64,000 bases of DNA from an uncultured Mycolicibacterium sp. (GTDB taxonomy: Bacteria; Actinomycetota; Actinomycetes; Mycobacteriales; Mycobacteriaceae). The translations under genes and the position numbers were made by a program. The notes under the pieces are model-generated. The model saw only the letters and a program-made list of their open reading frames with translations. It was not told the origin of the DNA and did not search any database. Position 1 is the first letter of the stretch. Each line of letters starts with the position of its first letter. The stretch is taken from positions 62,001 through 126,000 of the forward strand of contig NZ_CALDGS010000068.1 of assembly GCF_937941905.1 (NCBI RefSeq). The letters run 5' to 3'. This document shows positions 57,827 through 64,000 of this stretch, one piece after another.

Positions 57827-60123
57827 TCCTCCTTGCGGATCAACCGGCGCAGCGCCTGCTGGTCGGGGTTGAGCAGCTCGTTGATCCGATCCTGGTTGAC
57901 GTCGGCGACGATGATCTCGCCGACGTCCTGGTGCACCTCGGAGAAGATGCCGTGCGACTTCATCTTCTCCGTCTGGTACAGGTTGTCCTCGGTGGGCGTG
58001 ACGTAGTAGACCGCCTGCGCCTTGAACCGGTGCACCAGCCACAGGTGGATCAGCGTCATGAGCCGCTTCTGGCGCAGTTTCTCGGAGAAGGTGTTCTGGT
58101 CGCGGACGGTCAGGATGCTGCGGCCGTGCCGGTCGCGGATCGGGTCGACGAGCACGTTGGCCACCTTCTCCGGGGTGCCGTTCGGCCGTTCGGCGAAGAT
58201 GCCCAGCTCCAGCACCTCGCCGCCGGCCCGCTGCGGGCGCAGCTGCACCCGCAGCGTCTCGCCGAGCCGGTAGTGCTCGCTCCAGATCGCCAGCCAGTCC
58301 TCCAGCAGCTTCTTGGGCACCTCGGTCTGCACCAGGTGCTGGTGCTGGGTGGAGCCCTCGCCCATCGCCTTGGTGGTGGCGGTGCGTCCGGAGGAGGCCG
58401 CCAGCGCGGCGTCCGCCCGCGGCCCGCCGACCAGCGTCTGCGGGGTGCGGTAGGGCGACTCCAGCAGCCGCAGCTTGCGCTGCACCCGGGCCAGCGCCAG
58501 CATGCCGTCCTGGCGCAGCGCGGTGGCGAACTCCTCGGCGGCCACGCCGTCGATCTGGTGGCCGCCGTAGGTGATGAAGTTGAAGACGAACCCGAGCTTG
58601 CCCAGTTCGCGGGGGAAGGCCCGCATCTCGTCGTCGGTCATGCCGGTGGTGTCCCAGTTGAACGACGGCGACAGGTTGTAGGCCAGCATCTTGTCCGGGT
58701 ACTCGGCGTGGATGGCCTCGGCGAACTGCCGGGCCTCCTCGAGGTCGGCGGTCTTGGTCTCCATCCACAGCAGGTCCGCGAACGGGGCGGCGGCCAGCGA
58801 CTTGGCGATCGCGTACGGGATACCGCCGCGCACCTGGTAGTAGCCCTCGGGCGTCTTGGCCAGCTCGCAGTCCCAGTCCACCGAGACGCCGAGCTCGCGT
58901 GCCTGCCCGGTCATCTCGAACAGCGACCGGCGCCGGGCGAAGGCCCGCCACTGGTCGGCGGTCATCGCGGCCGGCTCGCCCTCGCTCGCGGCGAACTCCA
59001 GCCGGTCGGCCACCGCCTCGCCGTAGGTCTTCAGCCCGGCCGCCTCCTCCCAGGCCGCCACGAACGCCGACTCGACCTCGTCGAACAGCTTGTCGTTGGC
59101 CGGGTCGCCGGGCTGCCAGCGCGCGACGACCTCGTCGACCCGGCGCAGCAGGCCCTGGTCGTCCAGCCAGGCCTCGGCGCGGGCGTACTCGCCCTCGGCG
59201 AGCGCGTAGAGCAGGTGCCCGTTCAGCTCGGTGGCGCCGCGCCGGAAGAAGGCCCGCATCAGCGCCAGGAAACACGACTTGTAGGACGGGATGTCCAGGT
59301 TGGTCACGCCGAGCAGGAAGGGCTGGTCGCGCTCGTCGGCGCGGCTGTCGATGAGGTTGGCCGCCTCGGCGTCGGTGCGGGCGACGATGATGCCCGGCAC
59401 GCCCATCACGTCGAGCTGGAACCGGGCGGTGTTGAGCCGCTTGATCTGCTCGTCGGAGGGCACCAGCACCTTGCCGCCCTGGTGGCCGCACTTCTTGGTG
59501 CCGGGCCGCTGGTCCTCGATGTGGTAACCGGGCACACCGGCCTCGACGAACCGTCGAATCAGGTTGCGCACGTGGGGATCTCCGCCGTGTCCGGTGTCGG
59601 CGTCGGCGATGATGAACGGCCGGAAGTCGTACTCCGGGGTGGCCGCCCGCTGCTCCTCGGTCATCTGCATGCGCAGATAGTGCTGGTTGCGGTCGGCGGT
59701 CAGCAGCGCCCGCACCAGTCCGGCCGCCTCGTTGGGCACCTGGCTGAGCGGGTAGCTGGCCAGGTCCGGTCCCGGGTCCTCGTCGGCCGAGCCCTTCGCC
59801 GAGGTGGCCCAACCGCCGAGGTAGATGGCCTCAATGCCCATCCGTTTCATCGCCACCGCCTGGCCGGGGGAGTACGGCCCGAAGGTGGTGATGCATTCCT
59901 GGTGCTCGAAGAGCTCGCGCAGCCGGCGGTGGAACGCCTCGGCGGCTTCGCGGGCGACGGGGTAGTCGGTCGGGATGGTGCCGCGCTGTTCGGCGACCTG
60001 GCGGGCGGTGTAGAGCCGGATGATCCCGTCGAAACGGGGCTGTGCGAAATAGCGTTCGATTTCGGCGACGTCCTGGGCGAACTTCGCTGAGCGGGCGCGC
60101 ACATCGGCATTGATGGTGGCCAT
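57823..60123 (-). CDS. Isocitrate lyase 2 (AceA2/ICL2 type)
   Basis: 766 aa, the length of unsplit mycobacterial ICL2. The TIM barrel has DADTGHGG (175-182), the catalytic KKCGH (210-214) and QHQHL/NLSPSFNW active-site segments; an inserted helical region (about 275-360) and a C-terminal domain of about 150 residues are ICL2-specific. Cleaves isocitrate to glyoxylate and succinate, and also 2-methylisocitrate, supporting growth on fatty acids and cholesterol. In H37Rv the gene is split in two (aceAa/aceAb); here it is one intact frame. The C-terminal domain is known to respond to acetyl-CoA or propionyl-CoA. Confidence 0.93.
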   Translation of the reverse strand: MATINADVRARSAKFAQDVAEIERYFAQPRFDGIIRLYTARQVAEQRGTIPTDYPVAREAAEAFHRRLRELFEHQECITTFGPYSPGQAVAMKRMGIEAIYLGGWATSAKGSADEDPGPDLASYPLSQVPNEAAGLVRALLTADRNQHYLRMQMTEEQRAATPEYDFRPFIIADADTGHGGDPHVRNLIRRFVEAGVPGYHIEDQRPGTKKCGHQGGKVLVPSDEQIKRLNTARFQLDVMGVPGIIVARTDAEAANLIDSRADERDQPFLLGVTNLDIPSYKSCFLALMRAFFRRGATELNGHLLYALAEGEYARAEAWLDDQGLLRRVDEVVARWQPGDPANDKLFDEVESAFVAAWEEAAGLKTYGEAVADRLEFAASEGEPAAMTADQWRAFARRRSLFEMTGQARELGVSVDWDCELAKTPEGYYQVRGGIPYAIAKSLAAAPFADLLWMETKTADLEEARQFAEAIHAEYPDKMLAYNLSPSFNWDTTGMTDDEMRAFPRELGKLGFVFNFITYGGHQIDGVAAEEFATALRQDGMLALARVQRKLRLLESPYRTPQTLVGGPRADAALAASSGRTATTKAMGEGSTQHQHLVQTEVPKKLLEDWLAIWSEHYRLGETLRVQLRPQRAGGEVLELGIFAERPNGTPEKVANVLVDPIRDRHGRSILTVRDQNTFSEKLRQKRLMTLIHLWLVHRFKAQAVYYVTPTEDNLYQTEKMKSHGIFSEVHQDVGEIIVADVNQDRINELLNPDQQALRRLIRKED

Positions 60124-60284
60124 GGCTCACGATATGTCCGGCGCTGTCATGATCGAGGCGTTTCCGGCAAGTTCCCCGGCGCCGTCGCGGCCCGTCACCG
60201 CCAGGTCACGGTATGGCATCTGTTCAGCCGATGTGCCGCAAGCGATTTGGAAGTCTGTAAACGGCGCCGGTACAACCGAACCAG

Positions 60285-60316
60285 GGGGCACCGACCGGTC
60301 TGTGCGGCGGTGCCCC
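60285..60316 (+). promoter_or_regulatory. Hairpin in the leader of the RipD-like gene
   Basis: GGGGCACCG (60285-60293) and CGGTGCCCC (60308-60316) make a 9-bp stem with a 14-nt loop, ending 17 bp before the AGGAG site (60334). Could be a leader structure regulating translation or the terminator of an unseen short RNA; it does not show the conserved parts of the c-di-AMP riboswitch that precedes other mycobacterial wall-hydrolase genes. Confidence 0.45.
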
Positions 60317-60350
60317 GATGGCGGACACAGGTCAGGAGTGTGTGATTCGG

Positions 60351-60875
60351 ATGAAGCGCTTGCTCGCCGTCGTGCTCGGTCTGGCGGTCGTGCTGGTGAC
60401 GCCCGGCCTGGCGAGCGCGTATCCCTATCCGCGGCCGACGGCCAATCAGAAGGCGGTCGAGGTCGTGATCGCCCGTGCGCTCGCCGCGCGGGGCGTGCCG
60501 TTCGTCTACGGCGGCGGCGACGTCAACGGCCCCACCCGCCCGGCCGACCGTCCCGACGCCCCGGCCGATCTGCCGCTGCGCGATCCGCGCAGCCTGACCG
60601 CCGGGTTCGACGCCTCCGGCCTGATCGTGTACGCGTTCGCCGGGGCCGGCATCAAGATGCCGCGCACCTCCGGTGACCAGTACAAGGTGAGCCAGAAGAT
60701 CCCGCCCAGCCTGGCGCTGCCCGGGGATCTGATCTTCTACGGCCCGGAGGGCACCCAGAGCGTGGCGCTGTTCATCGGCAACGGCCAGATGGTCGAGGCC
60801 ACCGACCCGGTGGTGACGGTCTCGCCGGTGCGGTTCGCGAACATGACGCCCTACGTGGGGCGGATCATCCAGTAG
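60351..60875 (+). CDS. RipD-like NlpC/P60 protein with degenerate active site
   Basis: 174 aa from ATG 60351 (GTG 60342 possible). Signal peptide ending near SAY (23-24). NlpC/P60 fold: YGGGDVNGPTRP, then FDASGLIVYAFAGAG (86-100), where the catalytic cysteine of FDCSG is Ala88. The usual His of HVGxxxG is Ser137 in GTQSVALFIG. M. tuberculosis RipD has the same altered triad and binds rather than cleaves peptidoglycan. A structural or regulatory wall protein is inferred. It overlaps the convergent membrane protein by 11 nt. Confidence 0.87.
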   Translation: MKRLLAVVLGLAVVLVTPGLASAYPYPRPTANQKAVEVVIARALAARGVPFVYGGGDVNGPTRPADRPDAPADLPLRDPRSLTAGFDASGLIVYAFAGAGIKMPRTSGDQYKVSQKIPPSLALPGDLIFYGPEGTQSVALFIGNGQMVEATDPVVTVSPVRFANMTPYVGRIIQ

Positions 60876-61410
60876 GACCCGTCGGCGCGGGCGTGGCCGC
60901 CGGCGCCGGCTCCGGTGCCGACGGCGCCCCGGACTCCGGGGGCGGCACGTCCTCCGGCGCGATCGCGCGCACCCCGACCACGGTCGCGGTGAGGGTGGCG
61001 TTCGGCGGGCCGGCCACCGGGACGTCCTGCAGGATGCGGGCCTGGCTGCCCCGCACGGTGAAGTGCCCGTCCTGCGGTTCGGTGCCGCCGGTGACCCGGT
61101 ACTCCACGGTGAACCCCTCCTCGGGCAGCGGGTGCAGCCCGAGGTACTTGGGGTCGACGGTGTAGCGGTACACGCAGCCGGTCGCGTCGCACTCCTGGCC
61201 GGAGACCCGGACGTCGAGGGCGAACTCCTCCGGGGTGGGCATGGCCGGCTCCGGCGGCGGCGGGGGTGGCGCGGCGACCGGGGTCGGTTGCGGCACCGGT
61301 TGTGTGCTGGTGACGATGATCATCACCGCAACCCCGACCGCCCCGGCGATCATCGCCACCAATGCCACCGCTGCGCCCCACTTGCGGGCGCGGTCCCGCC
61401 ATCCGCTCAT
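60865..61410 (-). CDS. Membrane-anchored extracytoplasmic protein, unknown
   Basis: 181 aa. One helix near the N-terminus (WGAAVALVAMIAGAVGVAVM, about 11-30), then a Pro/Ala linker, then a beta-rich domain with two cysteines (SGQECDATGCVYRYTVDPKY, probably a disulfide), FTVEYRVTGGTEPQDGHFTV and a Pro/Glu/Ala-rich tail. Conserved-looking but unassigned. Convergent with the RipD-like gene. Confidence 0.7.
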   Translation of the reverse strand: MSGWRDRARKWGAAVALVAMIAGAVGVAVMIIVTSTQPVPQPTPVAAPPPPPPEPAMPTPEEFALDVRVSGQECDATGCVYRYTVDPKYLGLHPLPEEGFTVEYRVTGGTEPQDGHFTVRGSQARILQDVPVAGPPNATLTATVVGVRAIAPEDVPPPESGAPSAPEPAPAATPAPTGPTG

Positions 61411-61456
61411 CGCAGTCGGTTATAGCCGACCGGGCCCGGCCGGTGTCGCAGGATCG

Positions 61457-62152
61457 TCACACCGGCCACGTCTCGCGCCGGTAGGCGGCGTCCCAGAACA
61501 TCCACTCGTAGCGGCCGGCGGTCACGAAGTGACGGCGGGCGCGGGCCTCGTCGGCGCTGCTCAGCCCGGCCCCCACGCGGTCGGCCAGCGCCAGCACCTC
61601 GGCGGCCGAGGCGGTGAACTCCGGGCCGGCGTAGGTGTCGATCCAGCGCTGGTAGCGCGGGTCGGGCGAGCCGCGCCCGACCAGCTCCAGCCCGACCCGG
61701 GCGTAGATCCAGTAGCAGGGCAGCACCGCCGCCAGCCCGTCGGCGAACCCGCCGGCGTGGGCGGTGGCCAGCAGGTAGTTGGTGTAGGCGACGGTGGTGG
61801 GGCCGGGGGTGGCGGCCGCCGTGGCCCGCGGGTCCAGGTCCAGCTGCGGCAGCAGCTCGTCGTGCATCGCCAGCTCGGCGTCGTGCACCTCGGCGGCGTG
61901 CCGGGCGAACAGCGCGGTGTCGGCCGGGGTGGGGGCCTTGGCGCCGACCACGGCCAGCGCGCGGGCGTAGTCGCGCAGGTACAGCAGGTCCTGGGCGACG
62001 TAGTGGGCGAACACCGCGTCGTCGAGGTCGCCGTCGACCAGCCCGGTCAGAAACGGGTGGGCCAGCACGGCGCCGTAGATCGGTTCGATGTCGGCCCACA
62101 GCCGGGCCGACCAGGACGACGGATCGCGGGTGACGATCGCGTTCCGGCTCAC
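61457..62152 (-). CDS. tenA: TenA-family thiaminase-II-like protein
   Basis: 231 aa from GTG 62152 (GGGG site). TenA hallmarks: YVAQDLLYLRDYARAL (51-66, including the active-site Asp), catalytic Cys146 in AAVLPCYWIY, and the closing EWMFWDAAYRRETW. TenA hydrolyses aminopyrimidine to HMP for thiamin salvage. No thiamin gene is adjacent; it follows an acyl-CoA ligase by 8 nt, so either the context is accidental or the enzyme has another role. Confidence 0.88.
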   Translation of the reverse strand: MSRNAIVTRDPSSWSARLWADIEPIYGAVLAHPFLTGLVDGDLDDAVFAHYVAQDLLYLRDYARALAVVGAKAPTPADTALFARHAAEVHDAELAMHDELLPQLDLDPRATAAATPGPTTVAYTNYLLATAHAGGFADGLAAVLPCYWIYARVGLELVGRGSPDPRYQRWIDTYAGPEFTASAAEVLALADRVGAGLSSADEARARRHFVTAGRYEWMFWDAAYRRETWPV

Positions 62153-62160
62153 GTTTCCCC

Positions 62161-63723
62161 TCAACTCGTGGCTGTCGTCTCGAGCTCTCCGCGCATGATC
62201 ATCCCCCGCAGCGCCCGGCGGTCGTACTTGCCGCTGGCCAGTACCGGGATGCGGGCCGCGGTCGTGACCGCCCAGCGGGTCGGCACCTTGTACGCCGAGA
62301 GCCGCTCGCGGGCGTGCGCGGCCAGCGCGGCCGGGTCCGGGCGCTCGCCGGCGGGCACCACCACCGCGCACACCGCCTCGCCGCGGTCGGCGTCGTCGAC
62401 CCCGACCACCACGCACTGCGCCACCGCGGGCGACTCCAGCAGCGCGGCCTCCACCTCGAGCGGGGAGACGTTCGCCCCGCCGCATTTGATCAGTTCGCTG
62501 CTGCGCCCCACGTAGAACAGCCGTGGGTCGCCGGGGCGGCGGTAGACCCGGTCGCCGGTGTGGTACCAGCCGTCCGGGTCGAAGGTCTCGTGCCGCTCCC
62601 GCTTGTTGTAGCCGGCCATCACGCCGATGCCGCGCACCCACAGTTCGCCGATCTCGCCGTCGGGCACCGGGTTGCCGTCGGCGTCGACGATCGCCAGCTC
62701 GGTGTGCACGAAGCCGCCCGCGGTCTCGGACATGGTGCGGTGCACCGGGTATCCGTCCGGCACGTCGACCATCGCGATGTCCACCGGCCCGTCGCGCAGC
62801 ATCGGGGCGCAGCTCAGGTCGCGTTCGGCGAAGCCGGGGTGCTCACGCAGCCGGCGGGTGAAGGCCGGCCAGCCGATCACGCCGGCGGCCCGGTGGGTCT
62901 CGACGAGGTCCAGGGCCGCACCGGGATCCAGTCGCGGCAGGGTGAGCACCGTGGCCGGTTCGTGCAGCGCGCCGGTGGTGGCCAGCAGCCCGCCGACCCA
63001 GAAGAACGGCATCGCGCACAGCACCCGCGGCGGGCCGGCGCTGCGGGTCAGCGCGCGGATCGCCGCGGCCCAGGCCGAGGTCTGGCGCACCAGCGTGCCC
63101 TGGGTGTGCAACACGCCCTTGGGGTCGGCGGTGGAGCCGGAGGTGTGGATCATCACGGCCAGATCGGCGGGGGTCACCTCGGCCTCGACGGCGGCGAGCA
63201 GCCCGGCCGGCGCCGCGGCCGAGGGGTCGACCGGCAGCGCCCAGCCGCGGTCGCAGGTGCCGGTGACGGCGATGCGGCGCAGATACGGCGCGGTGGGCAG
63301 CACCAGGTCGCGGCCCTGGCCGGCCAGTCCGTCGAGGGCGCGCTCGAACAGCGCGGGCACGTCGGCGCCCAGCACCGACGGCGGGGCGACGAGCAGCCCG
63401 ACGTCGGCCAGTCGCAGCACCTTGGCCAGTTCGGCGGGCGGGTACAGGGTCGACAGCGGCACCACCAACGCCCCGATCCGGCTCGCCGCCAGCCACCACA
63501 GCACCCAGTCGATGCCGTTGGGGAAGAACAGCCCCACCCGGCTGCCCTTGCCGACCCCCTGCGCGAGCAGCCAGCGCGCCAGCACCGCGGAGCGCTGCTC
63601 GGCGCCGGCGTAGCTCAGGGTGCCGGCCGGGGTGATCAGGTACGGGTGGTCGCCGAATCCGGCTGCGCACCGCGCCAGCAGGGCGGGGATGGTCGGTCGC
63701 ACATCGGTCACGGCTGCGATCAT
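62161..63723 (-). CDS. Acyl-CoA synthetase (AMP-dependent ligase)
   Basis: 520 aa. Adenylate-forming enzyme: phosphate loop MIHTSGSTADPKGV (about 190), core MSETAGGF, motif YHTGDRVYRRPGDPRLFYVG, hinge RSSELIKCGGANVSPLEVE and the catalytic lysine in PVLASGKYDRRAL (about 500). Makes an acyl-CoA from a carboxylic acid, ATP and CoA. Starts 1 nt after the enoyl-CoA hydratase stop, so the two are one operon, suggesting degradation of an organic acid (fatty, aromatic or steroid-derived). Substrate not known. Confidence 0.87.
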   Translation of the reverse strand: MIAAVTDVRPTIPALLARCAAGFGDHPYLITPAGTLSYAGAEQRSAVLARWLLAQGVGKGSRVGLFFPNGIDWVLWWLAASRIGALVVPLSTLYPPAELAKVLRLADVGLLVAPPSVLGADVPALFERALDGLAGQGRDLVLPTAPYLRRIAVTGTCDRGWALPVDPSAAAPAGLLAAVEAEVTPADLAVMIHTSGSTADPKGVLHTQGTLVRQTSAWAAAIRALTRSAGPPRVLCAMPFFWVGGLLATTGALHEPATVLTLPRLDPGAALDLVETHRAAGVIGWPAFTRRLREHPGFAERDLSCAPMLRDGPVDIAMVDVPDGYPVHRTMSETAGGFVHTELAIVDADGNPVPDGEIGELWVRGIGVMAGYNKRERHETFDPDGWYHTGDRVYRRPGDPRLFYVGRSSELIKCGGANVSPLEVEAALLESPAVAQCVVVGVDDADRGEAVCAVVVPAGERPDPAALAAHARERLSAYKVPTRWAVTTAARIPVLASGKYDRRALRGMIMRGELETTATS

Positions 63724-64000
63724 CTACCGGCCGGTCCAGCGGGGTGGGCGTTTCTCGCGCCACGCGGTCAGCCCCTCGGCGGCGTCGGCGGTCGCGGCGG
63801 CCACCTTGCGCATGGTCTCGCCGAAGCGGACGGCCTCGATCCAGCCCATGTCGGCGCTGCGCCAGGCCACCTCCTTGGTGGCCCGCTGCGCCAGCGGGGC
63901 GGCGCGGGTCAGCGTGCGGGCCCACTCCAGCGCCTGCCGGTGCAGCTCGTCGGGCTCGACCAGCCGCCACACCAGCCCGATCTCCTTGGCCCGCTGTGCC
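63724..64000 (-). CDS. Enoyl-CoA hydratase/isomerase, 5' part outside window
   Basis: Only the C-terminal 91 residues are in the window. A-K-E-I-G-L-V-W-R-L-V-E-P near the edge, then APLAQRATKEVAWRSADMGW and the helix AAEGLTAWREKRPPRWTGR typical of crotonase C-termini (family end F-x-x-K-R-x-P-x-W-x-G-R). Active-site glutamates lie upstream, out of view. Operon with the acyl-CoA ligase. Confidence 0.83.
   Translation of the reverse strand, partial: AQRAKEIGLVWRLVEPDELHRQALEWARTLTRAAPLAQRATKEVAWRSADMGWIEAVRFGETMRKVAAATADAAEGLTAWREKRPPRWTGR

Overview
The window is very G+C-rich actinobacterial chromosome and most likely belongs to a mycobacterium (Mycobacterium/Mycolicibacterium type). The pointers are a mycolic acid cyclopropane synthase-type methyltransferase, a CYP125-type sterol 26-hydroxylase, a long (766 aa) ICL2-type isocitrate lyase, a furA-katG pair, an L,D-transpeptidase like LdtMt1, LpqH-, RipD- and PknH-sensor-like envelope proteins, and many genes with GTG starts directly behind a -10 box (leaderless). 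The order FluG-type amidohydrolase ... cinA ... katG-furA ... icl2 recalls, from memory, the M. tuberculosis Rv1879-Rv1916 neighbourhood with many insertions. I saw no tRNA, rRNA, CRISPR, prophage or insertion sequence. The species cannot be named from the sequence alone.

Layout. 1-10.6 kb: a truncated FluG-type amidohydrolase; an amidohydrolase-3/NTF2-like pair; a Tat-exported lipoprotein hydrolase; and a tightly overlapping operon of amino-acid permease, glutamine-synthetase-like ligase, LLM flavin monooxygenase and an acyl-CoA-dehydrogenase-like (SfnB/DszC-type) enzyme, divergent from an orphan OmpR-type winged-helix regulator. This operon is the best candidate for an undescribed pathway. 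10.6-16 kb: small membrane proteins, a P450, a serine hydrolase operon with a GerW-like protein, and a DUF1918 protein. 16-25 kb: mycolate methyltransferase, an MFS transporter gene broken by a 2-nt insertion, threonine dehydratase-like enzyme, L,D-transpeptidase, a large secreted hydrolase and a lipoprotein. 25-35 kb: AhpD-like protein, XRE regulator, CYP125, then three genes or transcription units each preceded by a 14-bp motif fitting the KstR consensus TnnAACnnGTTnnA (NMO-like flavoenzyme, dihydrodipicolinate-reductase-like enzyme, FabG3-like dehydrogenase). Between them lie a HAD hydrolase and a STAS/anti-sigma kinase pair. 35-50 kb: cinA, envelope and hydrolytic enzymes, a MarR-controlled exporter, two M15 peptidases, RNase Z, and an acyltransferase/SGNH pair. 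50-64 kb: katG-furA, a MenC-like protein that has lost its catalytic residues, oxidoreductases, icl2, a RipD-like protein whose catalytic cysteine is alanine, TenA, an acyl-CoA ligase and a partial enoyl-CoA hydratase.

How the parts fit. Steroid/fatty-acid oxidation (CYP125, KstR-box genes, acyl-CoA ligase, enoyl-CoA hydratase) and the glyoxylate shunt/methylcitrate enzyme ICL2 fit growth on lipids. Cell-wall functions are spread throughout. Peroxide defence sits in furA-katG, with an AhpD-like protein and a YaaA-like protein elsewhere. Functions are assigned by recognising motifs and family resemblance; no database search was run.
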